Shown here piece by piece: positions 1-9,486 of a stretch of 64,000 nucleotides of DNA. Numbering within the stretch: the first letter of the stretch is position 1; each line of letters opens with the position of its first letter. The position numbers and the translations under genes were made by a program. This DNA comes from JADJPO01 sp963724535 (GTDB taxonomy: Bacteria; Actinomycetota; Actinomycetes; Actinomycetales; Kineosporiaceae), in NCBI GenBank assembly GCA_963724535.1, contig CAVRVD010000009.1, positions 52,602 through 116,601 on the forward strand, written 5' to 3'. Under the pieces are notes generated by a model, which did not search any database, had not been told where the DNA came from, and saw only the letters and a program-made list of their open reading frames with translations.

Positions 1-419
1 ACGACGGCGAGGACCAGTTCGCTGTCCAGGACGTGGTCGTCGAGGTGGACTGCTCGTCGGGGACCTACGTGCGCGCCCTGGCCCGTGACCTCGGTGCCGG
101 CCTCGGTGTCGGCGGTCACCTGACCGCGTTGCGCCGGCTGCGGGTCGGCCCCTATCAGCTCTCGCACGCGGTGACCCTGGAGCGGATGGAGCAGACCGGA
201 GAGCTGCTCAGCCTCGAGGCGGCGGCCCGGGTGGCGTTCCCGGCCCGGGAGCTGACCCAGGTCGAGGCGGGCAAGCTCGGGCACGGTCAGCGGATCGCGG
301 CCACCGGCACCGGCGAGATGCCCACCGCCGCGTTCGCCCCCGACGGCTCGCTGGTGGCGATCGTCTGCGAGACCGGGCCGACCTGCAAGCCGCTGCTGGT
401 GGTCGCTCCGGCGGGATGA
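1..419 (+). CDS. truB: tRNA pseudouridine(55) synthase TruB, C-terminal part
   Basis: This is the 3' part of truB; the 5' end lies outside the window and the reading frame is open from base 3. TruB converts U55 in the T-loop of tRNAs to pseudouridine. The fragment holds the conserved VDCSSGTYVRALARDLG block, typical of the late catalytic domain, followed by the small PUA-like C-terminal region seen in actinobacterial TruB. It precedes ribF by about 60 bases, the usual actinobacterial order. The family assignment is firm; the missing N-terminal half, with the catalytic Asp, cannot be inspected. Confidence 0.95.
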   Translation, partial: DGEDQFAVQDVVVEVDCSSGTYVRALARDLGAGLGVGGHLTALRRLRVGPYQLSHAVTLERMEQTGELLSLEAAARVAFPARELTQVEAGKLGHGQRIAATGTGEMPTAAFAPDGSLVAIVCETGPTCKPLLVVAPAG

Positions 420-480
420 GGGGCACCCGTGCCTGGGCGGGCCAGGACGGACCCCCCGGTCGACCTGGCAGCATGGGCCC

Positions 481-1473
481 GTGCAGCGCTGGAACTCCGT
501 CGCAGAGGTCTCCGAGGACCTGGGCCGATCCGTGGTGACCATTGGGAACTTCGACGGCGTGCACCGCGGACACCAGCGGGTGCTGTCCGACTTGGTCGCC
601 CTCGCGCGGGTCCGGCAGGCCGTCTCGGTGGCGATCACCTTCCAGCCGCACCCGATCGCCGTCCTGTTCCCCGAGCGGGCGCCGCAGCAGATCGACGGTC
701 TGACCACGCGCCTGGAGCGGATGGCGCGGACCGGGCTGGGCGGCGTCCTGGTGATGACCTTCACGCGCGAGCTGGCGACCTGGAGTCCGCGTCGGTTCGT
801 CGAGGAGGTGCTGGTCGAGGCCCTGCACGCCTGCGCGGTGGTGGTCGGTCGGGACACCCGGTTCGGTTACCGCAACTCCGGCGACATCACCACCCTGCGC
901 GAGCTGGGCGCGGAGCTCGGGTTCGAGGTCTATGCGGTGGAGGACTTCGCCGGTGCCGAGCTGGAGACCGGCGGTGGGCGCTGGTCGTCCACCTGGATCC
1001 GCGGGTTGCTGGCCGACGGCGACGTCCGGACGGCGGCCTCGGCGCTCGGGCACCTGCACCGGATGGTCGGAGTCGTCGTCCACGGCGACCATCGAGGTCG
1101 CGAACTGGGCTACCCGACCGCGAACCTGGCCCGAGACGCCGAGGGCCTGATCCCGGCCGATGGCGTCTATGCGGGCTGGCTGACCGTACTCACCGCGGAC
1201 GACGCCACCCCGCAGGACCCGACCCCGCCGGTCCGGATGCCGGCGGCGATCTCAGTGGGCACGAACCCGACCTTCGACGGCCGGGCGCGCCGGGTGGAGG
1301 GGTACGTACTGGACCGCGATGACCTGGAGCTGTACGGGGCGATCGTCGCCATCGACTTCGTCGAACGGCTGCGCCCGACCGAGCGGTTCGATCACGTCGA
1401 TGCGCTCGTCGTCCAGATGCACAAGGACGTCGAGGCCGCCCGCGCCGTCCTGGGCCTGCCCGCCTCGCCATGA
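481..1473 (+). CDS. ribF: Bifunctional riboflavin kinase / FAD synthetase
   Basis: A 330-residue RibF that phosphorylates riboflavin to FMN and adenylates FMN to FAD. The N-terminal nucleotidyltransferase domain starts with TIGNFDGVHRGHQ, carrying the HxGH-like nucleotide-binding motif. The C-terminal kinase domain shows GYPTANL and ISVGTNPTF, and the length is normal for the family. The GTG at 481 is chosen because the conserved domain begins about 20 residues later and no better start lies upstream. It sits between truB and rpsO as in most actinobacteria. I saw no FMN riboswitch-like structure in the short upstream gap. Confidence 0.96.
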   Translation: MQRWNSVAEVSEDLGRSVVTIGNFDGVHRGHQRVLSDLVALARVRQAVSVAITFQPHPIAVLFPERAPQQIDGLTTRLERMARTGLGGVLVMTFTRELATWSPRRFVEEVLVEALHACAVVVGRDTRFGYRNSGDITTLRELGAELGFEVYAVEDFAGAELETGGGRWSSTWIRGLLADGDVRTAASALGHLHRMVGVVVHGDHRGRELGYPTANLARDAEGLIPADGVYAGWLTVLTADDATPQDPTPPVRMPAAISVGTNPTFDGRARRVEGYVLDRDDLELYGAIVAIDFVERLRPTERFDHVDALVVQMHKDVEAARAVLGLPASP

Positions 1474-1631
1474 ACACGCCCCGGCTCCGGTGCCGGATCC
1501 TCAGGAGTGGCGGATTCGGTCCGTCACCAGCGCCGCTGATACTGTGAGGGCGCCGTCAGAACGGCCGCGGATTCATAGAGCCCGGGTGAACGTGCCCCGG
1601 CGCGCCGCGCAACGATGAGACAGGGAGCACA

Positions 1632-1901
1632 GTGCCACTCGACGCCGCCACCAAGCAGAAGATCATTGCCGAGTACGCGACCGGCGAGAACGACACCGGC
1701 TCCCCGGAGGTCCAGGTCGCGATGCTGTCGCAACGGATCAGGGACCTCACCGAGCACCTCAAGGAGCACAAGCACGACCACCACAGCCGCCGCGGCCTGC
1801 TGATCCTCGTCGGTCAGCGACGCCGTCTGCTGCAGTACCTGCAGCGCACCGACATCACCCGCTACCGATCGCTCATCGAGCGACTCGGTCTGCGCCGGTG
1901 A
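1632..1901 (+). CDS. rpsO: 30S ribosomal protein S15
   Basis: An 89-residue S15 that binds the central domain of 16S rRNA during small-subunit assembly. The start is GTG at 1632, with an AGGGAG ribosome binding site at 1622-1627. The protein contains the conserved SPEVQVAMLSQRI and HKHDHHSRRGLLILVGQRRR segments. The rpsO-pnp order is widely conserved; a hairpin terminator (1907-1940) lies between them, so pnp may be read partly from its own promoter. Confidence 0.98.
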   Translation: MPLDAATKQKIIAEYATGENDTGSPEVQVAMLSQRIRDLTEHLKEHKHDHHSRRGLLILVGQRRRLLQYLQRTDITRYRSLIERLGLRR

Positions 1902-1906
1902 CGTCG

Positions 1907-1940
1907 AGCCGCGGTCCTCGCACGAGGGCCGCGGCTTTCG
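1907..1940 (+). terminator. Hairpin terminator after rpsO
   Basis: A 14-bp stem (1907-1920 pairing with 1923-1936, one G-U wobble) with a two-base loop starts six bases after the rpsO stop. It is followed by a short T-containing tail. It probably terminates or attenuates transcription between rpsO and pnp. In other bacteria this interval is also an RNA-processing site. Confidence 0.7.
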
Positions 1941-2099
1941 CCATTTCACCGACGTGAGCCGGGCCGATACGGCGCCCGGTCCTCGGTAGTGGCTCTCGGG
2001 AGCACGTCGCCACTGCGCGCCGTTCCCCGTGGGCCTCGATCGAAGACCGGACCGCCCACCACGGCCAGGACTCCGCACGACTCAACGGAGGGAACCCGC

Positions 2100-4367
2100 A
2101 TGGAGGGTCCTGAGATCACCACCGCCGAGGCGGTCATCGACAACGGCGCCTTCGGCACCCGAACCATCCGGTTCGAGACCGGCCGACTGGCCCGCCAGGC
2201 CGCCGGGTCGGTCGTCGTCCAGCTCGACGGCGACACGATGCTGCTGTCCGCCACGACGGTCGGCAAGCAGCCCAAGGAGCAGTTCGACTTCTTCCCGATG
2301 ACCATCGACGTCGAGGAGCGGATGTACGCCGCGGGTCGGATCCCCGGCTCGTTCTTCCGCCGCGAGGGCCGGCCCAGCACCGACGCGATCCTCACCTGCC
2401 GGCTGATCGACCGACCGCTGCGCCCGACCTTCGTCAAGGGCCTGCGCAACGAGGTGCAGGTCGTCGTGACCGTGCTCTCGCTCAACCCCGACGACCTCTA
2501 CGACGTCGTGGCCATCAACGGCGCCTCGCTGTCCACGCAGATCTCGGGGCTGCCGTTCAGCGGTCCGATCGGCGGGGTCCGAGTGGCGCTGATCGATGGT
2601 CAGTGGGTGGCGTTCCCGCGCCACGCCGAGCTCGACCGCGCGGTCTTCGACATGGTCGTGGCAGGTCGGGTGATCACCACCGATGACGGCGGCCAGGACG
2701 TCGCGATCATGATGGTCGAGGCCGAAGCCACCGACGCCGCCTGGACGCTGATCAAGGACCAGGGCGTGGCCGCCCCCACCGAGGAGGTCGTCGCCCAGGG
2801 CCTGGAGGCCGCCAAGCCGTTCATCGCTCTGCTCTGCGCCGCGCAGCAGGAGGTGGCCGCCAAGGCCGCCAAGGCCACGGCCGAGTTCCCGGTCTTCCCC
2901 GAGTACGCCGACGACGTCTACGCGGCGGTCGAGGCGGCGGTCTCGGCCGACCTCGCCGGGGCGCTGGGCATCGCCGGAAAGACCGAGCGGGAGTCGCGGC
3001 TCGATGAGATCAAGAGCTCGGTCAAGGCCACCCTGGCCGGGCAGTTCGAGGGTCGTGACAAGGAGATCTCGGCGGCCTATCGCGCGGTCACCAAGAAGCT
3101 GGTCCGCCAGCGCATCCTGCGCGACAAGGTGCGGATCGACGGGCGCGGCCTGGCCGACATCCGTCAGCTCTCCGCCGAGGTCGACGTGATCCCCCGAGTG
3201 CACGGTTCCGCGCTGTTCGAGCGCGGCGAGACCCAGATCCTCGGCGTCACCACGCTGAACATGCTTCGGCTGGAGCAGCAGATCGACTCGCTGTCTCCGG
3301 TGACCAAGAAGCGCTACATGCACAACTACAACTTCCCGCCGTACTCGACCGGCGAGACCGGCCGGGTGGGCTCGCCGAAGCGCCGCGAGATCGGTCACGG
3401 CGCCCTCGCCGAGCGGGCGATCTCTCCGGTGCTGCCCAGCCGCGAGGACTTCCCGTACGCGATCCGCCAGGTCTCCGAGGCTCTCGCGTCCAACGGGTCG
3501 ACATCGATGGGTTCGGTGTGCGCCTCGACCCTGGCGTTGCTCAACGCCGGCGTGCCGCTGCGGGCGCCCGTCGCCGGGATCGCGATGGGCCTGGTCTCTG
3601 ACACCATCGACGGAACCACCGAGTACGCGGCCCTGACCGACATCCTGGGAGCCGAGGACGCCTTCGGCGACATGGACTTCAAGGTCGCCGGCACCAAGGA
3701 GTTCGTCACCGCGATCCAGCTCGACACCAAGCTCGACGGCATCCCGGCCTCGGTGCTGGCCGCTGCGCTGACCCAGGCCCGCGACGCCCGACTGCACATC
3801 CTGGACGTGATGGCCGAGGCGATCGATGGCCCCGACGAGATGTCGCCGTTCGCGCCGCGGGTGATCACGGTGCGGGTGCCGGTGGACAAGATCGGTGAGG
3901 TGATCGGGCCCAAGGGCAAGATGATCAACCAGATCCAGGAGGACACCGGCGCGGACATCTCGATCGAGGACGATGGCACGGTCTACATCGGCGCGGTCGA
4001 CGGTCCGTCGGCCGAGGCCGCCCGGGCCGCGGTCAACGCGATCGCCAACCCGATGATGCCGGAGGTCGGTGAGCGATACATGGGCACCGTGGTCAAGACC
4101 ACGACATTCGGTGCGTTCGTCTCCCTGGTGCCGGGCAAGGACGGCCTGCTGCACATCTCGCAGATCCGCAAGATGGTTGGCGGCCGCCGGGTCGAGAACG
4201 TCGAGGAGGTCCTTGCCATCGGCCAGAAGGTCCAGGTCGAGATCGCCGAGATCGACCCGCGTGGCAAGCTGTCCCTGGTGCCCGTGCTGGCCGAGGACGC
4301 CGCCGAGGGGTCGGCAGCGTCGGAGGAGTCGAGCGGGACAACTGCCCCCGCCGGTGCGAACGCCTGA
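2100..4367 (+). CDS. pnp: Polyribonucleotide nucleotidyltransferase (PNPase)
   Basis: A 755-residue PNPase, a phosphorolytic 3'-5' exoribonuclease and polymerase of the RNA decay machinery. Two RNase PH domains flank an all-helical segment. A KH domain follows (IGEVIGPKGKMINQIQ region, about residue 600), then an S1 domain (GTVVKTTTFGAFV region, about residue 660). The frame is open upstream to 1989, but the ATG at 2100 is preferred: it follows GGAGGGAA at 2087-2093, and family homology begins at once with MEGPEI. The next gene starts one base after its stop, suggesting coupled translation with the M16 peptidase. Confidence 0.97.
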   Translation: MEGPEITTAEAVIDNGAFGTRTIRFETGRLARQAAGSVVVQLDGDTMLLSATTVGKQPKEQFDFFPMTIDVEERMYAAGRIPGSFFRREGRPSTDAILTCRLIDRPLRPTFVKGLRNEVQVVVTVLSLNPDDLYDVVAINGASLSTQISGLPFSGPIGGVRVALIDGQWVAFPRHAELDRAVFDMVVAGRVITTDDGGQDVAIMMVEAEATDAAWTLIKDQGVAAPTEEVVAQGLEAAKPFIALLCAAQQEVAAKAAKATAEFPVFPEYADDVYAAVEAAVSADLAGALGIAGKTERESRLDEIKSSVKATLAGQFEGRDKEISAAYRAVTKKLVRQRILRDKVRIDGRGLADIRQLSAEVDVIPRVHGSALFERGETQILGVTTLNMLRLEQQIDSLSPVTKKRYMHNYNFPPYSTGETGRVGSPKRREIGHGALAERAISPVLPSREDFPYAIRQVSEALASNGSTSMGSVCASTLALLNAGVPLRAPVAGIAMGLVSDTIDGTTEYAALTDILGAEDAFGDMDFKVAGTKEFVTAIQLDTKLDGIPASVLAAALTQARDARLHILDVMAEAIDGPDEMSPFAPRVITVRVPVDKIGEVIGPKGKMINQIQEDTGADISIEDDGTVYIGAVDGPSAEAARAAVNAIANPMMPEVGERYMGTVVKTTTFGAFVSLVPGKDGLLHISQIRKMVGGRRVENVEEVLAIGQKVQVEIAEIDPRGKLSLVPVLAEDAAEGSAASEESSGTTAPAGANA

Positions 4368-4368
4368 C

Positions 4369-5733
4369 GTGCCCCCGGTCCCACTACCGCTGACGCCTGC
4401 CGGCGCGGCGGGACAGGTCCTGGCCGGGCAGGACGGCGGCGCCGTTGTGCGTCGCAGCGTCTTGCCCGGCGGGGTCCGGGTGCTCAGCGAGACGATGCCG
4501 TCGCTGCGCTCGGCCACGATCGGCTGCTGGGTCGGGGTCGGCTCTCGCGACGAGGCCGACGGCCATCACGGCTCCACCCATTTCCTGGAACATCTGCTGT
4601 TCAAGGGCACCGCCCGGCGCAGCGCGATGGACATCGCCTCGGCCCTGGACGCCGTGGGCGGCGAGGCGAACGCGGTCACCGGCAAGGAGCACACCTGCTA
4701 CTACGCCCGGGTGCTCGACGACGACCTCGACCTGGCCGTGGACGTGTTGCTCGACATGGTCACTTCGGCACGACTGACCGACGAGGACGTCGAGAGCGAG
4801 CGCGGGGTCATCCTCGAGGAGCTGGCGATGAACGACGACGACCCGAGCGACGTCGTCCACGAGCGGTTCGTCGAGCTGGTGATGGGCAAGCATCCGCTGG
4901 GACGCCCGATCGGCGGGACACCGGTCACCATCGAGGCGGTCGGCCGCCAACACATCCTCTACCACTACCGACACCACTACGCCGCGCCGACCCTGGTGCT
5001 GACGGCCGCCGGTGGGATCGACCACCAGGAGCTGTGCGAGCGGGTGAGCCGCGAGCTGGCGCGGTCCGAGTGGGCTCTGCCGGAGGCCGCGCTGCCGGCC
5101 GCACGGCGTCACAACGGCGAGGCGGCAGCGGTTTCGACAGCAGACCCGGTCTCGACCGCGCGCCGGCTGGTCGTGAACCGGCCGATCGAGCAGGCCAACG
5201 TCGTCCTCGGCTGCACCGGGCTGACCGCCACCGACGAGCGCCGGCACGCGATGACCCTGCTGAACGCGGTGCTCGGCGGCGGGATGAGCAGCAGGCTGTT
5301 CCAGGAGATCCGGGAACGGCGCGGGATGGCCTACTCGGTGTACTCCTTCGCCTCTGGCTACTCCGACGCCGGCTACTTCGGGCTGTACGCCGGATGCGCA
5401 CCGTCCCGGCTCGGTGAGGTGGTCGAGCTGCTCGCCGCGGGACTGGACGAGCTCGCTGCGGACGGAGTCACCGACGAGGAGCTGGTCCGGGCGCAGGGTC
5501 AGATCTGCGGCTCACTGGTGCTCGGTCTGGAGGACTCCGGCTCGCGGATGTCCCGGCTTGGCAAGGCCGAGCTGGTTCAGGGCGAGTACCTGCCCCTGGA
5601 CGACGCGCTCGAGCGGATCCGGACGGTGACCCCCGAGCAGATCCAGGCGCTGGCCGCCGACCTGGCCTGCCGCCCACGGTCCGTAGCGGTCGTCGGGCCG
5701 TTCGCGGACGACACGGCGCTGCCCCAGGTCTGA
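4369..5733 (+). CDS. M16 family zinc metallopeptidase (processing-peptidase-like)
   Basis: About 454 residues with the inverted zinc motif HFLEH (bases about 4578-4592), the M16 signature, and a downstream Glu-rich helix providing the third ligand. The C-terminal half is the structural M16 domain (ERRGMAYSVYSF region). The family cleaves peptides; in actinobacteria this pnp-linked member is often called PepR, but its substrate is not known from sequence. The start is uncertain: the GTG at 4369 abuts the pnp stop, and a GTG at 4447 would give a tighter N-terminus. Confidence 0.9.
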   Translation: MPPVPLPLTPAGAAGQVLAGQDGGAVVRRSVLPGGVRVLSETMPSLRSATIGCWVGVGSRDEADGHHGSTHFLEHLLFKGTARRSAMDIASALDAVGGEANAVTGKEHTCYYARVLDDDLDLAVDVLLDMVTSARLTDEDVESERGVILEELAMNDDDPSDVVHERFVELVMGKHPLGRPIGGTPVTIEAVGRQHILYHYRHHYAAPTLVLTAAGGIDHQELCERVSRELARSEWALPEAALPAARRHNGEAAAVSTADPVSTARRLVVNRPIEQANVVLGCTGLTATDERRHAMTLLNAVLGGGMSSRLFQEIRERRGMAYSVYSFASGYSDAGYFGLYAGCAPSRLGEVVELLAAGLDELAADGVTDEELVRAQGQICGSLVLGLEDSGSRMSRLGKAELVQGEYLPLDDALERIRTVTPEQIQALAADLACRPRSVAVVGPFADDTALPQV

Positions 5734-5781
5734 GCGCCACCCGGTGGGTGAGCAGCCGGGTACCGACGAGAGCGAGGTCAG

Positions 5782-6525
5782 ATGCGAGTCGCAGTGATGG
5801 GAGCCCGAGGCCGGATGGGCCAGGCGGTCTGCGCCGCGGTGGACGGCGCGCCGGACCTGGCATTGGGACCAGAGATCGACGTCGGTGCCGACAGCGACGA
5901 CCTCGACGCGCTCGGCCGGGCCGACGCCGCCGTCGTGTTCTCGGTACCCGACGTGGCTCTGGACCAGGTGCTGGTCTGCGTCCGGGCCGGAGTGCACGCC
6001 GTGGTGGGCACCACCGGCTGGACCCCGCAGAAGCTGGACGCCGTCCGGGCCGAGCTGACCACCCACCCCGAGGTGGGGGTGCTGATCGCGCCGAACTTCG
6101 CCCTCGGCGCAGTGCTGTTGATGCGGTTCGCCGCGTTGGCGGCCCCGCACTACTCCTCGGTCGAGGTGATCGAGCTGCACCATCCGGACAAGGTGGACGC
6201 GCCGTCCGGGACCGCCGTCCACACCGCCGAGCTGATCGCCGCGGCCCGGTCGGCGGCCGGGTCCGCGCCGATGCCCGACGCGACCACGATGGCCCGGGAC
6301 GGCGCTCGTGGGGCGGATGTGGACGGCGTCCGGGTGCACTCGGTACGCCTTCGCGGACTGGTCGCCCACGAGGAGGTGCTGCTCGGGAACCCGGGAGAGG
6401 TGCTCACCCTGCGCCACGACAGCCTGGATCGGTCCTCGTTCATGCCCGGTGTGCTGCTCGGCCTGCGGACGGTGGCCACCCGGCCCGGGCTGACCGTCGG
6501 GCTGGAGCACTACCTCGACCTGTGA
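5782..6525 (+). CDS. dapB: 4-hydroxy-tetrahydrodipicolinate reductase
   Basis: A 247-residue DapB, the second committed step of the diaminopimelate/lysine pathway (NAD(P)H-dependent). The N-terminal Rossmann motif is GARGRMG. The catalytic signature ELHHPDKVDAPSGTA is present at about residues 131-145. Start ATG at 5782 follows a GAGCGAGG-type binding site. The last 16 bases overlap tail-to-tail with the convergent glcF-like gene. dapA lies about 7 kb downstream, so the two dap genes share a locus but not an operon. Confidence 0.96.
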   Translation: MRVAVMGARGRMGQAVCAAVDGAPDLALGPEIDVGADSDDLDALGRADAAVVFSVPDVALDQVLVCVRAGVHAVVGTTGWTPQKLDAVRAELTTHPEVGVLIAPNFALGAVLLMRFAALAAPHYSSVEVIELHHPDKVDAPSGTAVHTAELIAAARSAAGSAPMPDATTMARDGARGADVDGVRVHSVRLRGLVAHEEVLLGNPGEVLTLRHDSLDRSSFMPGVLLGLRTVATRPGLTVGLEHYLDL

Positions 6526-7640
6526 CGTCGAAGCGCCCGGGCCAGCAGCTCGGCCAGGTGCAGCACCGTGGTGCGCGAGCGGCGGCGCTTCAACCCGCCG
6601 ATCATCTGCCGCTGGCAGACCACGTTGACCACGACCAGGTAGTCCAGGTCGGCCTGCTCGATCTCGTCCAGGTGGACGTCGAGCACCCGCTGCGAGTCCT
6701 TGCGTCGCAGGAGTGAGTACGTTCCCGCCGACCCGCAGCACGAGCCCGCCGAGTGCAGCTCGACGTAGTCGGCGACCTCGCCGATCAGGTCCCGGGCCGG
6801 TTGGCTGACCCCCATCCCGTTGCGCAGGTGGCAGGACTCCTGGAGCCCGACCCGGGCCCGACGGCCGTCCACACGCACCTCGGCGAGGTCCGGGCGGTTC
6901 GGGTGCTCGGACCAGTACTCCAGCAGGAACTCCGACAGCTCCCGAACCCGGTCCCGGCCGAGCACGTGGGCCAGGTGCGCCCCGCAGCCGCCCGCGGTGA
7001 CCAGGATGGTGCCGGGCATGGTGCGCCCGAGGTGCTCGGCCATCGCCGCGGCCTGTGCCGAGTCTCCGTTGTGGGCGTGCAGTGCCCCGCAGCAGCCCTG
7101 ACCGGACGGCACGTCCACAACCCCCGGCAGCAGCCGCAGCACCGACCGGGACACGTCGGGGAACAGGGAGCGCTCCATGCAGCCGAGCATCAGGTGGGTG
7201 GTATCCGGTCGCGCCGTCCCGGTCTGCGGCGCAGCCCGGCGTAGCCTGCCGGCGACGGTGATCGCCGGGGTGATCCGGACGCCGGCCCGCAGGCCCAGCG
7301 CGAGCGGCGGCACCCGCCGTCCGCGCCACTGGTGGTCACGCCAGGACTCCAGCAGCTGCCCGTACTGCACCCCGGCCGGGCAGACGCTTTCGCAGGCCCG
7401 ACAGCCCAGGCAGAACGAGCACTGCTCGACCAGGGTCGGGTCGTCGACGTCCAACCGCCCGGTCTCCAGGGCCCGCATCAGCGTGATCCGACCGCGGGGG
7501 CTGGACCGCTCGTCCTGGGTCATCACGTAGGTCGGGCAGACCGGCAGGCAGAACCCACAGGAGATGCAGGCGTCGAGCAGCGCTGCGTCGAAGATGCCCC
7601 GCCGCTGTGTGCCCGAGGCGGGGGGCGGCTCGGCGCTCAT
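6510..7640 (-). CDS. glcF: Glycolate oxidase iron-sulfur subunit-like (GlcF family)
   Basis: A 376-residue (Fe-S)-binding protein. Two 4Fe-4S ferredoxin motifs lie near the N-terminus (CISCGFCLPVCP and CSFCLGCRACESVCP). Two CCG domains follow (GCCGALH, about residue 190, and SCCGSAG, about residue 310). These domains form the electron-transfer subunit of glycolate/D-lactate-type oxidases. The start at 7640 overlaps the stop of the upstream FAD subunit by four bases, so the two are translationally coupled. The substrate (glycolate, D-lactate or another 2-hydroxyacid) cannot be told from sequence. Confidence 0.9.
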   Translation of the reverse strand: MSAEPPPASGTQRRGIFDAALLDACISCGFCLPVCPTYVMTQDERSSPRGRITLMRALETGRLDVDDPTLVEQCSFCLGCRACESVCPAGVQYGQLLESWRDHQWRGRRVPPLALGLRAGVRITPAITVAGRLRRAAPQTGTARPDTTHLMLGCMERSLFPDVSRSVLRLLPGVVDVPSGQGCCGALHAHNGDSAQAAAMAEHLGRTMPGTILVTAGGCGAHLAHVLGRDRVRELSEFLLEYWSEHPNRPDLAEVRVDGRRARVGLQESCHLRNGMGVSQPARDLIGEVADYVELHSAGSCCGSAGTYSLLRRKDSQRVLDVHLDEIEQADLDYLVVVNVVCQRQMIGGLKRRRSRTTVLHLAELLARALRRHRSR

Positions 7641-9049
7641 GACCCGAGCTTTCCGGGGTTGAGGATGCCGGCCGGGTCGAAGGCCGCCTTGACCCGGCGC
7701 AGTAGAGCGACCTGGTCCTCCCCGAGCCGGGCGGCCAACCAGGGACGCTTGGCTGCGCCGACGCCGTGCTCGCCGGTGATCGTGCCGCCGAGGTCGATCG
7801 AGGCGTGGAACACCTTGTCGAAGGCGGCCTCGGCCCGGTGCCGGGCGTCGCCGTCCTCGGGGTCGAAGACGATCGTCGGGTGCAGGTTCCCGTCGCCGGC
7901 ATGGCCGAACGTCGCGCAGACGACGTCGTGCTGCGCGGCGATGTCGTCGATCCGCGACACCATCTCGGCGAGCCGCGGCCGGGGAACGGTGACGTCCTCC
8001 AGCATGGTGATCGGCGCCAGCCGGGCCAGGGCGGGCAGTGAGCACCGTCGTGCGCTGAGCAGCGCGTCGGACTCCGCGACGTTGCGGGCTCGGGTCACCC
8101 CGCGGGCCCCGATGTCGGCGCAGGTCTGGGCCATCCGGTCCAGGGAGGAGGTGACGTGGCTGTCCGTTCCGTCGTCCCCGAAGAGCAGCAGGGCTCCGGC
8201 GTGACGGTCGAGCCCCAGCGCCGCGAAGTCCTCCACCGCGTTGATGCAACGGTTGTCCAGGAACTCCAGGGTCGCCGGCAGCACCCCGTCCGCGATGATC
8301 CGGGCCACGGCCCGTCCGGCGTCGGAGAGGGTGTCGAAGTAGGCCACCCCGGTACCGGTGGTGGCCGGCATCGGCAGCAGCCCGACCGTGACCTCGGTGA
8401 TCACCGCGAGGGTGCCCTCGGAGCCGGTCAGCAGCCGGGTCAAGTCGTAGCCGGCGACGTCCTTCCACAGCCGGCCACCGGTGCGGATCACCTCACCGGT
8501 GGGCAGCACCGCCTCCAGACCGAGCACGTAGTTGCGGGTCACCCCGTACTTCAGGCCGCGCAACCCGCCGGCGCAGGTGGCCACGTTGCCGGCCACCGTC
8601 GAGACGGTCCGGCTCCCCGGGTCCGGGGCGTACAGCAGCCCTTTCGCGGCGGCGGCGTCCGACAGCTGCGAGGTCGTGACCCCGGGCTGGACGACGCCCA
8701 GCAGCTCCTCGGGGTTGACCTCGATCACCTGGTTCATCCGGGTCAGCACCATCACGATGCCGCCCAGCTCGGCGACCGTCATCGCCGCCAGGTTGGACCC
8801 GCCGCCGCGAGGGACGACTGGGACGCCGGTCCGGGTGGCCAGCGCCAGGATCGCACTGACCTGGGCGGTGTCCGACGGCAGGACCACGGCGTCCGGCCGG
8901 GCCCGGAACAGCGGGGTGGCGTCGCGGGCGTAGGGTTCGACATCACCGTCGGTGACCAGCAGGTTCGCTGGTCCGACGATCCGGCCCAGCTCCTCCAGGA
9001 CGGTGGTGTCCAGGCCTGAGGCCTTTCTCGGGTGCCTGATGGCGTTCAT
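7637..9049 (-). CDS. glcD: FAD-linked 2-hydroxyacid oxidase subunit (GlcD family)
   Basis: About 470 residues with an FAD-binding type 4 domain (VVPRGGGSNLAAM) and the C-terminal oxidase domain. The latter has the HAGDGNLHP metal/substrate motif and the ITGEHGVGAAKR signature. It oxidises a 2-hydroxyacid and passes electrons to the GlcF-like partner encoded next. The ATG at 9049 is preferred over upstream alternatives because the conserved region starts about ten residues later. No GlcE-like third subunit is present, so this is the two-gene arrangement common in actinobacteria. Confidence 0.92.
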   Translation of the reverse strand: MNAIRHPRKASGLDTTVLEELGRIVGPANLLVTDGDVEPYARDATPLFRARPDAVVLPSDTAQVSAILALATRTGVPVVPRGGGSNLAAMTVAELGGIVMVLTRMNQVIEVNPEELLGVVQPGVTTSQLSDAAAAKGLLYAPDPGSRTVSTVAGNVATCAGGLRGLKYGVTRNYVLGLEAVLPTGEVIRTGGRLWKDVAGYDLTRLLTGSEGTLAVITEVTVGLLPMPATTGTGVAYFDTLSDAGRAVARIIADGVLPATLEFLDNRCINAVEDFAALGLDRHAGALLLFGDDGTDSHVTSSLDRMAQTCADIGARGVTRARNVAESDALLSARRCSLPALARLAPITMLEDVTVPRPRLAEMVSRIDDIAAQHDVVCATFGHAGDGNLHPTIVFDPEDGDARHRAEAAFDKVFHASIDLGGTITGEHGVGAAKRPWLAARLGEDQVALLRRVKAAFDPAGILNPGKLGS

Positions 9050-9170
9050 GGCACCATCCAACCCAGAACCGGAGTGGACTGCAGGTAGACCAGGGTACAC
9101 AGGAACAGCAGGTCAAGGCTTTCGCGCTGGTGTCCGAGCCACCCTGGCCATACGTCGCCACCTGAACGGC

Positions 9171-9473
9171 CTACAGGGCTCGAAGTACGGCAGCCAGTGC
9201 TCCCGCGGCCACCACGACCACGATGAACGGCGCCCGGCGCCACAGCAGGACGGCGGCCAGCGTCACGGCCGGGACTCGCGCGTCGAGGACGACCCGTTCT
9301 CCCGCGGCCAGGGTCTGCACCGTGACCAGGGCCGAGAGCAGGGCGACCGTGATCAGGGCCGATGTTCGGGCGACCCGGGGCAGCTCCAGCCACTCGTGCG
9401 GCAGCAGGTACCCGGCGAGCTTGATGGCGTAGCACCCCGCGCAGCCGAGCAGGATCGCCGTCCACAGGCTCAT
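9171..9473 (-). CDS. azlD: AzlD family small membrane subunit
   Basis: A 100-residue protein with three to four hydrophobic segments, typical of AzlD, the small partner of AzlC in branched-chain amino acid export. It starts 13 bases after the azlC stop. The conserved early segment AIKLAGYLLP fits the family. It works at the cytoplasmic membrane with AzlC. Substrate range (Ile/Leu/Val or other small amino acids) is not determinable here. Confidence 0.87.
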   Translation of the reverse strand: MSLWTAILLGCAGCYAIKLAGYLLPHEWLELPRVARTSALITVALLSALVTVQTLAAGERVVLDARVPAVTLAAVLLWRRAPFIVVVVAAGALAAVLRAL

Positions 9474-9486
9474 CGACGCACGCTCA

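Noticed and set aside
420..480. FMN riboswitch before ribF
   Set aside because: The gap is only about 60 bases and lacks the conserved RFN core; ribF follows truB directly.
2082..4517. Very long open frame antisense to pnp
   Set aside because: High-GC codon bias opens antisense frames. Its translation is His/Arg/Asp/Leu-rich without any motif, and pnp on the other strand is certain.
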